Assembly: GCA_963809795.1 (NCBI GenBank)
Contig: CAWELN010000005.1
Span: 62,001 to 126,000, forward strand
Source: DASUAS01 sp963809795
GTDB lineage: Bacteria > Actinomycetota > Acidimicrobiia > IMCC26256 > DASPTH01
Direction: 5' to 3'
DNA length: 64,000 nt
Each line of letters opens with the position of its first letter. The stretch's first letter is position 1. The notes below the pieces were generated by a model. The model did not search any database, was not told where the DNA came from, and was given only the letters and a program-made list of their open reading frames with translations. The position numbers and the translations under genes were made by a program. Of this stretch, positions 1-9,863 are shown piece by piece.

Positions 1-817
1 CGACCGCCTTGGCCGCGACCACGTGCATGAGCGGCCCGCCCTGCAGGCCCGGGAACACCGCCTTGTCGATCGCGGCGGCGTACTGCTCACGGCACATGAT
101 CACGCCGGCGCGTGGTCCGCGCAGGGTCTTGTGCGTGGTGGTGGTCACGACGTCGGCGTACGGGATCGGCGACGGGTGGACACCGCCGGCGACGAGCCCG
201 GCGATGTGCGCGGCGTCGACCATGAGCAGCGCGCCGCAGGCGTCGGCGATCTCGCGGAAGGCGGCGAAGTCGATGAGGCGCGGGTAGGCGGTGGCTCCGG
301 CGATGATGAGCTTCGGCCGCTCGGCGAGGGCGAGGGCCCGCAGCTCGTCGTGGTCGATGCGCTCGGAGTCGCGGTCGACGCCGTACGACACGAAGTCGTA
401 GAGGCGGCCGCTGAAGTTGACCGGTGACCCGTGGGTGAGGTGCCCACCCTGGTCGAGGCGCATGCCCATGACCTTGTCGCCCGGATCGAGCAGCGCCAGG
501 AACGCGGCCATGTTGGCGTTGGCCCCGGAGTGCGGCTGCACGTTCGCGTGCTCGGCGCCGAACAGCTCGCAGAGCCGGTCGCGCGCGAGCACCTCCGCCT
601 CGTCGACCACGAAGTTGCCGCCGTAGTAGCGCTTCGCCGGGTAGCCCTCGGAGTACTTGTTGGTGAGCACCGAACCTTGGGCGGCGAGCACCGCGGGCGA
701 GGTGAAGTTCTCCGATGCGATCAGCTGGACGGTGGTGTTCTGGCGCACCGTCTCGCGCCGGATGATGTCGGCGATCTCGGGATCGGTGGCGGCGAGCGCC
801 TCGGCTGGTGTGGTCAC
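1..817 (-). CDS. glyA: Serine hydroxymethyltransferase (3' end cut by window edge)
   Basis: PLP enzyme converting serine plus tetrahydrofolate to glycine plus methylene-tetrahydrofolate, cytosolic. The 272 visible residues contain the N-terminal SHMT landmarks: LIASENFTSPAV, the YPAKRYYGG region, HANVQPHSGANAN, and near the window edge TTTTHKTLRGPRAG, which holds the PLP-binding lysine. The start is a GTG at 817; its GTGA overlaps the rpiB stop, so the two are translationally coupled. The C-terminal third lies outside the window. glyA next to rpiB downstream of prfA-prmC fits the conserved actinobacterial block. Confidence 0.97.
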   Translation of the reverse strand, partial: MTTPAEALAATDPEIADIIRRETVRQNTTVQLIASENFTSPAVLAAQGSVLTNKYSEGYPAKRYYGGNFVVDEAEVLARDRLCELFGAEHANVQPHSGANANMAAFLALLDPGDKVMGMRLDQGGHLTHGSPVNFSGRLYDFVSYGVDRDSERIDHDELRALALAERPKLIIAGATAYPRLIDFAAFREIADACGALLMVDAAHIAGLVAGGVHPSPIPYADVVTTTTHKTLRGPRAGVIMCREQYAAAIDKAVFPGLQGGPLMHVVAAKAV

Positions 818-1266
818 GTCGGAATTTCCCCGTTCTCGATGGCGGTGATCTCGTCGATGCGGCGCTGGTGGCGGCCACCCTCGAAGGCGGTGGTGAGCCA
901 GACCTGCAGGATCTCATCGGCGAGGCCCTCGCCCACCACCCGGGCGCCGATCGAGAGCACATTGGCGTCGTTGTGCCGACGCGAGTACTCGGAGGTGTAG
1001 AGGTCGTTGCAGAGCGCGGCGCGCACCCCCTTCACCTTGTTGGCCGACAGCTGCTCGCCCTGGCCGCTCCCGCCGAGCACGATGCCCCGCTCGGCCCGGC
1101 CGGCGGCCACCTCCCGGCCCACCGCGGAGCAGTAGATCGGGTAGTCGACCGGCTCCTCGGAGTCGGTGCCGAGGTCGTCGACCTCGTGGCCGCCCTCCTT
1201 CAGGGCGGCGATGAAGTGCTCCTTCAGGCGGTAGCCCGCGTGGTCGGAGCCGATGGCGATCCGCAT
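814..1266 (-). CDS. rpiB: Ribose-5-phosphate isomerase B
   Basis: Interconverts ribose-5-phosphate and ribulose-5-phosphate in the pentose phosphate pathway. The 150-residue protein has the RpiB/LacAB signature: start MRIAIGSDHAGY, then GTDSEEPVDYP, the VLGGSGQGEQ loop and the RRHNDANVLSIGARV segment. Typical RpiB carries a cysteine in the GTGIG/GSGNG loop of some clades; here the loop reads GGSGQGE as in mycobacterial-type enzymes. Length matches the family. The gene ends in a 4-nt overlap with glyA and starts from ATG at 1266. Confidence 0.95.
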   Translation of the reverse strand: MRIAIGSDHAGYRLKEHFIAALKEGGHEVDDLGTDSEEPVDYPIYCSAVGREVAAGRAERGIVLGGSGQGEQLSANKVKGVRAALCNDLYTSEYSRRHNDANVLSIGARVVGEGLADEILQVWLTTAFEGGRHQRRIDEITAIENGEIPT

Positions 1267-1407
1267 GGGCGCTCCCGCGTCGGCAACCGGGCCAGTGTAG
1301 GGAAGGTGACCTGCACCCGGCGTGACAGATCCGGGTCCGAGCGCGACCCGCGCCCGGTGCCCAGACGTGCAAGACTGCTCCGGCGACATCGACCCGGGGG
1401 GGCATCA

Positions 1408-2736
1408 GTGGTCAAGGTCCGGAACGCGATCGTGATCGGCGCGCTGCTCGTCAGCCTGGCGGCACTCGGTGCGGGGCCGGCGACCGCACAGTCGAGCAAC
1501 GAGAAGCCGCAAGCCACCGAGGTCGGGGTCACGGCGACCGAGATCCACATCGCGGTCATCGCCGACGTCGACAACGCGCCCGCACCCGGCCTGTTCAAGG
1601 GCTCGGTCGACGGCGTGAAGGCGGCGCCGCCTACCTGAACAGCAAGGCCGGGGGTGGCGGACTGGCCGGCCGCAAGGTCGTGGTCGACTTCTACGACTCG
1701 AAGCTCAACCCGAACGAGGCGCGCAACGCCACCATCCAGGGCTGCGGGAACGACCTCGCCCTGGTCGGCACGGCCGCGTTGTTCCTGAGCCAGGTCGACG
1801 ACATCGTCAACTGCAAGGACCAGGCGGGGCAGGCGACCGGCATCCCCGACATGTCCTCGGTCACCACCGGTGTGCCCGAGTCGTGCTCCCCGCTGTCGTT
1901 CCCGGCCTACGGCATCGCCATCGACTGCGCCGCCGTCACCGCAGAACCCGCAGACCTACTACGGCAACCAGGGGCCGGCGAAGTGGGAGCTCTCCAAGCA
2001 CAAGGACGACCTGCACGGTGTGACCATCGTGGGGAACGACACCAAGGACGCCGCCCGCGGCGGCACGATCCTCGGCCTGACCGCGCAGCATGCGGGGATC
2101 AAGCCCGATCAGGGAGACCCCGTGGTGTCCGTGTCGGGACGTGACCCGCAGAGCGTGTTCACGCCCATCGTGCAGAAGATGAAGCAGGACGGCTCGAACT
2201 GGTCGTTGAACGTCGGGGCCGTGAACCAGGGACTGTTGCTCCGCAACGAAGCCGCGCTGCAGGGGATCAATCCGACTTCCGTGCTCTGGGAGTGCGCGTC
2301 CTGCTACGGCAACAAGGTGGTCACGGACAACGCGAAGGCGTTCGAGGGTGAGGTGCAGTTCCTCGGGTTCCTGCCCTTCGAGGAGGCCTCGGTCAACAAG
2401 ACCGTGGCCAACTTCGTCAAGTACATGAAGCAGGTCGGCGGCACGCCCGACCAGTTCTCGGCGTACTCGTACGCGGCCGTGCTGGCGTTCGCCGACGCGG
2501 TGAACGCGGTGGTCAAGACGGACGGCGTCAACGGCCTCACCCGCACGAGCCTCATCAACGGGATCAAGGGACTCACCGACTTCGACGCCGGCGGCATGCT
2601 GGGCAAGCGCTCCTTCAAGGACGGCAAGACCACGTCGTGCTTCATGATGGTCCAGTTCAAGGGCGGCAAGTGGGTGCGCCAGTACCCGACGAAGAAGGGA
2701 ACGTTCGACTGCAAGGCATCGAACGGGATCACCTGA
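1408..2736 (+). CDS. Branched-chain amino acid type ABC substrate-binding protein (two frameshifts)
   Basis: Type 1 periplasmic binding protein (Peripla_BP_6 family, LivK-like), presumably a secreted lipoprotein-free solute receptor. A GTG start at 1408 follows a G-rich ribosome site (GGGGGG). Residues 1-28 form a signal peptide ending GPATAQ, then VTATEIHIAVIADVDNAP begins the mature fold. The coding sequence shifts frame near 1620-1630 (minus one base) and back near 1941 (plus one or minus two), so the restored protein is about 442 residues. The middle segment still reads as good family sequence (GRKVVVDFYDSKLNPNEARN), which points to sequence errors or very recent mutation. No permease or ATPase is adjacent. 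Confidence 0.8.
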
Positions 2737-2811
2737 AGGCGAACCTGATCGGCTGAGTCGATCCGGCGCAAGATCCCGGCCGCACGGCGGGCGGCCCGTA
2801 GCCTGAGCACC

Positions 2812-4323
2812 ATGGCGGAGACGCAGGTCGCACCGCGGGTGACGCCGTTCCTCCTGCAGCGGGCGGACACGATGTGCGGCCGCCGCCTGGCGCGTGCCTT
2901 CGAGGGCGGTGAGCGGTCGCACGATCCCGTGCACCGCAGCCGGCTCCGGGACGCGTTCCTCGCCGCCGCCCGCGACGCGCACGCCGAGCTGCGCGCGCCC
3001 ACCGCCGCCGACTTCGACGGCATGGGCGCCGCCCTCCAACCCGAGCTGCTCCCCGAGGAGCAGGCCGTCCTCACGCAGGCCGCGCACTGGTACGCGCAGA
3101 TCTTCGCGGCGCGCCCGGCGCGGTGGGACGACCCGGGCACCGACCAGCCGACGGAACGGCGCGGGGTGCGCGTCGGCGGATGGATCGACCTCCCGGTGCG
3201 CACCGCCGACGGCGGTCACGAGCTGCGTCAGGTCGAGCTCTGGGGCCGCCGGGTGGCGCCGCACGAGCCGCTCGACCTGCCCGCGCTGCAGACCGCGTTC
3301 CTGCGGCTCACGCCCTGGCTCGACGGCAAGCCGCTGCGCGTGGTCTGGGTCGACCTCCTCCGCGGCCTCGTGCGGGAGCAGGTCGTCGAACCGGACGCCC
3401 GCCCCGCGGTCACCGAGTGGTTCGACACTCGGCTCGGGATCGTGCTCGACCGCGCCGCCGAGCCCACCACGACCCCCGGCGACGACTGCGGCACCTGCGC
3501 GGTGGTCGCGGCGTGCCCCGAGCACCGGAAGGGCGCGCACTACGGGCGCCGCCGCGACCTCCTCCCGGGCATCCTCCACGTCACGCCCACCAACCTCGAC
3601 ACGTGGCGCCGGTGCCCGCGCGAATGGCGCAACGCGTGCCTGTTCGGCATCCCGTCGAGCGACACCGATCCCGGCACCGTGCACGGGCAGCAGATGCACG
3701 ACGTCCTGCGCCTGGTGCACGAGCGCGGCACCTGCCGCGACGACGCGCACGTCGACGACGTGCTCGTGAGCCACGGCTTCGGCGACGACGAGCGGATGCG
3801 CGCCGAGCTGGCGCGGCACACCGCGCGCTGCCCGACTCCCGCCGACGCGCTCGGCCACGAGGTGACCCGCGCCCGCTTCGGCCCGCACCCGACCGCGCCG
3901 TTCATGGCGACCGCGCGGCTCGACGCGCTGTGGGTGCACGACGGCATCCTGGACGCGCGCGACTACAAGACCGGCCGCGTGTGGACCGACCGTGTCGCCG
4001 ACGACTCGCAAGCACGGCTGCAGGCCTGGGTGGTCGCACCGCTCGCCGAGCGCCTCGGGCTCCGCCTGCGCATCACGTTCGAGCACCTCGCCACCGAGGT
4101 GCTCGACGACCCCGAGCCGTTCGAGCCCGACGCCGACGACCTGCGCGCGATCGAGGACGAGCTGCGGTGCGAGGTCGTCGCCATCCGTAGCGAGGTCGAC
4201 TTCGCCGGCGTGGCCGACGCCGACGTGTGCCACCGCTGCCGGTACCGCTCGATCTGTCCCGACTCCGCGGTCACGGGTGTGCCGGTGTGGCCGGTGGTCG
4301 AGCACGAGGAGGAGGCGGGATGA
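2812..4323 (+). CDS. Tandem PD-(D/E)XK (Cas4/AddB-like) nuclease-family protein
   Basis: 503-residue protein built as two RecB/Cas4-type halves. The C-terminal half (about 245-503) has a plausible active nuclease core: ARLDALW, then LDARDYKTG (D-x-K), the QARLQAW helix, and an iron-sulphur type cysteine set C268 plus CHRCRYRSIC (CxxCx5C, about 473-482). The N-terminal half repeats the layout with C22 and CGTCAVVAAC (226-235), but its core reads IDLPV...QVELWGRR, where the catalytic lysine is lost, so it looks like a pseudonuclease. Substrate unknown; DNA repair or processing is inferred from the family. The stop overlaps the next gene (ATGA). Start ATG at 2812. Confidence 0.8.
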   Translation: MAETQVAPRVTPFLLQRADTMCGRRLARAFEGGERSHDPVHRSRLRDAFLAAARDAHAELRAPTAADFDGMGAALQPELLPEEQAVLTQAAHWYAQIFAARPARWDDPGTDQPTERRGVRVGGWIDLPVRTADGGHELRQVELWGRRVAPHEPLDLPALQTAFLRLTPWLDGKPLRVVWVDLLRGLVREQVVEPDARPAVTEWFDTRLGIVLDRAAEPTTTPGDDCGTCAVVAACPEHRKGAHYGRRRDLLPGILHVTPTNLDTWRRCPREWRNACLFGIPSSDTDPGTVHGQQMHDVLRLVHERGTCRDDAHVDDVLVSHGFGDDERMRAELARHTARCPTPADALGHEVTRARFGPHPTAPFMATARLDALWVHDGILDARDYKTGRVWTDRVADDSQARLQAWVVAPLAERLGLRLRITFEHLATEVLDDPEPFEPDADDLRAIEDELRCEVVAIRSEVDFAGVADADVCHRCRYRSICPDSAVTGVPVWPVVEHEEEAG

Positions 4324-4721
4324 CGAGGGCGTCGCGGGGCCGCATGCTCTGGTGGGGTGCGACGAAGCGGTGCGCGCGCTGCGGGAGCGGGCACCTCTTC
4401 CGGCGGTACTTCACGATGGTCGACGACTGCCCGCGATGTGGCCTCCACTTCGAGCGGGAGCAGGGCTACTGGGCGGGCGCGCTCGCGATCAACATCGGGC
4501 TCGCGGGCGCGACGTTCGTGGTGGCGTTCGCCGTCGCGCTCGTGCTGACGGTGCCCGACGTGCCGGTGGTGCCGCTGCTGGCGATCCTCGTGCCGTTGAT
4601 GATCCTCGTGCCCACGTTGGGCTACCCGTTCTCGAAGACGATCTGGGTCGCGGTCGACCGCGCCTTCCTCCAGCACCTCGACCCCAACGAGCGGCTCGAC
4701 GAGCAGATGCGGCGCCACTGA
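4320..4721 (+). CDS. DUF983 family membrane protein
   Basis: 133 residues. N-terminal zinc-ribbon of two CxxC pairs (CARCGSGHLF and CPRCGLHFE, about residues 18-43), then EQGYWAGALAIN, the DUF983 hallmark, and two transmembrane helices (about 50-75 and 80-103). Family function is unknown; members are small inner-membrane proteins. The start chosen is the ATG whose ATGA overlaps the stop of the upstream nuclease-family gene, since the upstream extension has no family sequence. The two genes are probably co-transcribed. Confidence 0.85.
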   Translation: MTRASRGRMLWWGATKRCARCGSGHLFRRYFTMVDDCPRCGLHFEREQGYWAGALAINIGLAGATFVVAFAVALVLTVPDVPVVPLLAILVPLMILVPTLGYPFSKTIWVAVDRAFLQHLDPNERLDEQMRRH

Positions 4722-4739
4722 CTGATTCGCTCGCTCCCT

Positions 4740-4762
4740 GCGGGCCGGGATACCCGGCCCGC
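4740..4762. terminator. Hairpin between convergent genes
   Basis: A perfect inverted repeat GCGGGCCGGG-ATA-CCCGGCCCGC (10-bp stem, 3-nt loop) lies 19 bp after the DUF983 stop and before the convergent minus-strand gene ending at 4835. There is no T-tract on either side, so it would be a high-GC actinobacterial type terminator or a transcript-stabilising hairpin. The surrounding 4722-4834 gap also holds short repeated words (TTCGCTCGCT twice) and no ORF. Confidence 0.6.
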
Positions 4763-4834
4763 GGCCGTTCGCTCGCTGGCGCAGCGACCTCCGCTCCTCC
4801 GGCTCGCGGCCGGTCGCCGCTGGCGGCGACTGGT

Positions 4835-5050
4835 TCAGCTGCTCAGCTGGATGCGCAGGGTGAGGACGCCGTCGGTGAACTCCCAGGACGCGTCGCCGAT
4901 GATGGCGAAGTCCTGGAAGTCGCGCTGGGCCTGCTCCACGAACCGTTGTCGCTCCGCGCCGGCGACCGGCGGAAGCGCCCGTTCGCGCACCGCGTCGGCG
5001 CGCTCGCGGAAGCGGGCGATCATGGCGTCGACGTCGAGCTCGTCGGCCAT
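4835..5050 (-). CDS. Small conserved hypothetical protein (71 aa)
   Basis: Begins MADELDVDAMIARFRERADAVRERALPPV and ends SWEFTDGVLTLRIQLSS. The first 50 residues are predicted helical with many Arg/Glu; the end looks like two beta strands. No signal peptide or membrane segment. I do not recognise a named family. It starts 5 nt after the stop of the alpha/beta hydrolase on the same strand, so it is probably its operon partner. Confidence 0.6.
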   Translation of the reverse strand: MADELDVDAMIARFRERADAVRERALPPVAGAERQRFVEQAQRDFQDFAIIGDASWEFTDGVLTLRIQLSS

Positions 5051-5055
5051 CGCGC

Positions 5056-5997
5056 TCAGCCGGCCGCTCGCACGAGGAAGTCGTCGATCCGCTCGTTCGC
5101 CCGCTTCGCCAGCTCCATGGGGAAGCCGGTGAAGCCGTGCACGCAGTCGGGATACACCGCGAGCTCCGCCTCGTTGCCGTACGCCGCCCACCGGGCCGCC
5201 ATGAACAGGCTGTCGTCGAGGAGGTGGTCGGCGCTGCCGACGGTGAACAGCGCGGGCGGGAGGTCCTGCAGGTCGGCGTACAGCGGCGAGATCTCGGGGA
5301 TGCGCGCCTGGTCGCGAGTGTGGTCGGGCAGGTAGCACTCGTGCACGAAGGCGAAGGTGTCGAGGTCGAGGATGTCGGGCGTGTCGGACGGCCGGAACCC
5401 GTGGGTCGCCGGCGTGCCGCCGAGGTCGTAGACCCCGAACACGAGGTTGGCGCCTCGGACGCGGTCGATCGCGCCGAGCTCGTCACGTATGCGCAGCAGC
5501 GTGAGCGCGGCGAAGTACCCGCCGGCCGACTCTCCGCCGACCAGCAGGTCGCCCGTGCCGAACCACGCTTCGGCGTGCTCGACCAGCCACGCCGCCACCG
5601 CGAGGCAGTCGTCGGAGCCCGCCGGGAACGGGTGCTCGGGTGCCAGGCGGTAGTCGACCGACACCACCGCGAGGCCGAGCCGTTCGGCGAGATCGGCGTT
5701 GCTGACGTCGTTCATCAGCGGTGAGCCCAGGATCATGGCGCCGCCGTGGAAGTGCAGGTACACCGCCTTCGGCGTCTCGATCGGCCGGAACACCCGGCAC
5801 GTGACGCCGGCGATGTCCTCGTCGACACCCGCGGGCGAGGGCACCTCCATCCCGGCGAGCAGCTCGCGTTGCGCCCGGACGCGCTCGTCCCGATCGGTGG
5901 GCTGCGCAACGCCGGCCATCAAGGCATCGGCGATCGTGCGGGCCATCGTGCGGGCCTCCTCGCGGAGGCCTTCGTAGTCATCGGGCCAGAGCGCCAT
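5056..5997 (-). CDS. Alpha/beta hydrolase, HSL (hormone-sensitive lipase) family
   Basis: 313-residue esterase of the HSL/acetyl-hydrolase group. It has the oxyanion-hole motif HFHGGAMILGS (about residues 82-92), the YRLAPEHPFPA signature, the nucleophile elbow GGESAGGYFA, a late acid region (TVGSADHLLDD) and the catalytic histidine in CVHGFTGF. It would hydrolyse short acyl esters; the substrate is unknown. Start ATG at 5997, about 24 nt after the prmC stop, so it may be read from the prfA-prmC operon. Confidence 0.9.
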   Translation of the reverse strand: MALWPDDYEGLREEARTMARTIADALMAGVAQPTDRDERVRAQRELLAGMEVPSPAGVDEDIAGVTCRVFRPIETPKAVYLHFHGGAMILGSPLMNDVSNADLAERLGLAVVSVDYRLAPEHPFPAGSDDCLAVAAWLVEHAEAWFGTGDLLVGGESAGGYFAALTLLRIRDELGAIDRVRGANLVFGVYDLGGTPATHGFRPSDTPDILDLDTFAFVHECYLPDHTRDQARIPEISPLYADLQDLPPALFTVGSADHLLDDSLFMAARWAAYGNEAELAVYPDCVHGFTGFPMELAKRANERIDDFLVRAAG

Positions 5998-6020
5998 GCG
6001 GGTGACGATAGCGGCCGGCG

Positions 6021-6931
6021 CTACGCCGGGACGCCGACCCGGCCGACGAGCACGCGGTCGCGGTCGGCGAGGTCGCGCACGACGCCCACGTCGTCGAACC
6101 CGGCGGCGGTGGCGGCCCCGACCGCGGCGTCGGCCTGATGGGGCGCGAGCTCCACGACGAGCGCGCCGCCCGCGGGATCGAGCCAGTCGCGCGCGCCGGC
6201 GAGGATCGCCTCGATGGCCTCCATCCCGGACGGCCCGCTCACCAGTGCCTGGCGGGGTTCCCAGTCGGCGACGTCGGCGGGGAGGTCGGCGACCTCGTGC
6301 TCGGCGACGTACGGCGGGTTCGACACCACGAGCAGCAACCGGCCGCGCAGCGCTTCCGGGAGCGCGTCGAACCACGAGCCGGACTCCAGCCGCACCCGGG
6401 TGGCGGCCGAGCCCACCCCGGCGAGGTTGGCGCGGGCGACGGCCAACGCGTCCTCGCTCACGTCGGTGGCCCACACCTCGGCGTCGGGGAGCTCACGCGC
6501 CAGCGCCAACGCGATCGCGCCCGAGCCCGTGCCCAGGTCGGCGACCGGGAACGACGTCGTCGCGCCGCCCCACGGATCGTGCGCGCCCCGGCGCGCGCCG
6601 AGCCGCACGACCTCGTCGATCGCGGTGCGCGCCACCACCTCGGTCTCCGGACGCGGGACGAGCACGCGCCGGTCGACCATGAGGTCGAGCCCGAGGAAGT
6701 CCCACCGGCCGAGCACGTACTGCAACGGCTCGCCGGCGGCGCGCCGCGCCAGCATGTCGTCGAGGTGCTGGATCGCCGGCGCGGTCGCGGCCTCGTGCTC
6801 GCCGACCACCAGCTCGACGCCGTCGTAGCCGGAGACGCGCTCCACCATCCAGCGCGCCTCGATCTCCGGCGCCGGCGCGGTCGTGTCCCGCAAGCGGGCG
6901 GCAGCGAGCACCCGCAGGTCGGCCCAGGTGG

Positions 6932-6935
<4 letters not shown>
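6021..6935 (-). CDS. prmC: Peptide chain release factor N5-glutamine methyltransferase
   Basis: SAM-dependent methyltransferase that modifies the glutamine of the GGQ motif of release factors. 304 residues: N-terminal helical domain, then the QYVLGRWDFLGL and RVLVPRPETE signatures, SAM motif I VADLGTGSGAIALALA, and the catalytic NPPY motif (VVSNPPYV). Start GTG at 6935 overlaps the prfA stop by GTGA, giving direct coupling to the gene for its own substrate, the usual prfA-prmC arrangement. C-terminal end DRDRVLVGRVGVPA. Confidence 0.97.
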
Positions 6936-8002
<1,067 letters not shown>

Positions 8003-8027
8003 GTCGACCAGGGTACGGGCTGACCGG

Positions 8028-8160
8028 TCAGGCGACGACGGCCAGCGGCGCGAAGCCGCGGCCGACCACCGGCTCGGCCTCGACCCCGAGCCACTCCTGC
8101 AGGGCGGTGGCGTAGAGAACGCGGAAGTCGGTGGTCGGTCGCGGCCGTGTGCCGTGAGCA
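8028..8160 (-). pseudogene. Fragment resembling the C-terminus of a DUF1501-type protein
   Basis: Reading the minus strand to the TGA at 8028, the last about 35 codons give TTDFRVLYATALQEWLG...GRGFAPLAVVA. This pattern (DFR-x-LYAT-x-LQEWLG) matches the end of DUF1501/sulfatase-like secreted proteins as I remember them. The codons upstream of about 8150 do not continue the family, so only a tail seems to remain, just upstream of prfA at the junction with the transporter segment. It may be debris from a rearrangement. Identification is from memory of the family and uncertain. The rest of the gap up to 8235 shows nothing. Confidence 0.35.
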
Positions 8161-8235
8161 GCGATCTTCGGGCGGACGACCGACGCCCGCAGACCGACGA
8201 TCGTCCATGCCGACCGGTACGCGGACTGCGTCCGG

Positions 8236-9863
8236 CTAGGCCGCGCCCCCTGCCAGGTAGATGTCGAGCACCGAATCGGCGATGTCGTCCGGCGTGCCTG
8301 CGAGTGCGATGCGTCCGTTGGCCATCACCGCGGCGCGATCCGCCACGTCGAGTGCGGTCCGAGCCGACTGCTCCACGACGAGGATCGTCAGGCCGTCCGC
8401 GGCGAGGTTGGCCACGATGGCGTAGAGCTCGGCGACGATGAGGGGCGCCAGCCCCATCGAGATCTCGTCGAGCAGCAACAGCTTCGGCTCCGTCGAGAGC
8501 GCGCGCGACATGGCGAGCATCTGCTGCTCCCCGCCGGACAGCGTGCCGGCCACCTGCTTGCGGCGCTGACTGAGGATGGGAAACTTCGCGTACGCCCGTT
8601 CCTCGATTTCCCGGCGTCGGAGACCGCCGCGGTACGTCCACATCTGGAGGTTCTCAACGACGGTGAGGTTCGGAAAGACCCCACGTCCCTCGGGAATCGT
8701 GCAGAGCCCCGCGCGCGTCAGGCGCTCCGGATGCCATCGCGTCACGTCCTGACCGGCGAACCGGACCGTGCCCGCTGAGGGACGGAGTCGGCCCGACGCC
8801 ACCTTCAACGTCGTCGACTTCCCGGCCCCGTTGGCCCCGAGCAGAGCGAACACTGTGCCCCGCGAGACGACGATGTCCACGCCGTGCAGGATCTCGATCT
8901 CGCCGTATCCGGCCTTGATTCCGGCCAGCTCGAGGATCGGCGCGCACTCGCCGTCCGTCCCGGCGGGCGACGCGGTGGGGTGCGGCGCCTCGCCGTCGTC
9001 CCCTCGTGCCGTTGCGTTCACGACGATGCGAGGCACGTCGGTGTGCTCGTCGTTCCCGCGGGCGATGACCTGCGCGACGTCGTCCCCCGGGAGCATGTCG
9101 TCGGGCACCGCCGCGTCGAGCGCGGTGGCGCGACGGCCCTCCACGTGCGCCTCGGCTCCGAGGTAGGCGAGCCGGACGGCCGGGTCGGCTTGGATGTCGG
9201 CCGGACGCCCCGTCGCGATGACCCGGCCGAACTCGAGCACGTACAACTCGTTGGACACGCGCATGGCGAGCTCCATGTCGTGCTCGACGAGAAGCACCCC
9301 GATGCCGGACGCGGTGAGCGAGAGCAGCACGTCGCCGAGGGCGTGGGTCTCCGCCGTGTCCAGTCCCGAGCCCGGCTCGTCGAGGAGAAGCACACTCGGC
9401 TCGGTGGCGATCGCTCGTCCGAGCTCGACGAGCCGCGCGATTCCAGTGGGCAGCGTGTCCGCCTGGACGTCCGCGACGGCTGAGATGCCGAGCCGCTCGA
9501 GGATCTCAGCTGTCGCCGCACGGGGCTCGGGGGCGCCGCGCGCCCAGCGGCGGTGCAGCTCGGCTGCGACCTGGATGTTCTCTCTCGCCGTCATCGAACC
9601 GAAGACCTCGAGGCGCTGGAAGGTGCGCGCCAGGCCGCGCCAGCGCGCCGCGCCGGCGACAGCCTGGTGATGTCCCGGTCTGCGAGCAGGACACGGCCCT
9701 GGTTCGGCCGCTGCAGTCCGTTGATGACGTTGAAGAGGGTCGTCTTCCCGGCGCCGTTGGGCCCGATCAGGCCGGTGATGGTCCCGGCGCCGACGCCGAG
9801 CGTCAGCTGGTCGAGCGCGTGGACGCCCCCGAAGCGCACGGAGATCTCTTCAACGCGCAGCAC
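8236..9863 (-). CDS. Fused LivG-LivF ABC transporter ATPase (one frameshift)
   Basis: Two ATPases of a branched-chain amino acid type importer in one polypeptide of about 542 residues. The LivG half starts VLRVEEISVRFGG with Walker A GPNGAGKTT; its signature loop reads LPTGIARLVELGRA rather than LSGGQ, followed by Walker B LLLDEPGSGLD. A roughly 70-residue acidic linker follows AYLGAEAH, then the LivF half: ILELAGIKAGYG, Walker A GANGAGKST, signature LSGGEQQML, Walker B LLLLDEISMGLAP. No stop or good internal ribosome site separates the halves. The frame shifts once near 9640-9655, inside a GC-only stretch after SPARRA. The start overlaps the permease stop by 14 nt. Confidence 0.88.

Noticed and set aside
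1936..4305. Very long open frames antisense to real genes, such as 1936-4305 and 2812-4323 in other frames
   Set aside because: High GC content leaves antisense frames open; their products are Arg/Gly/Val-rich without family motifs.
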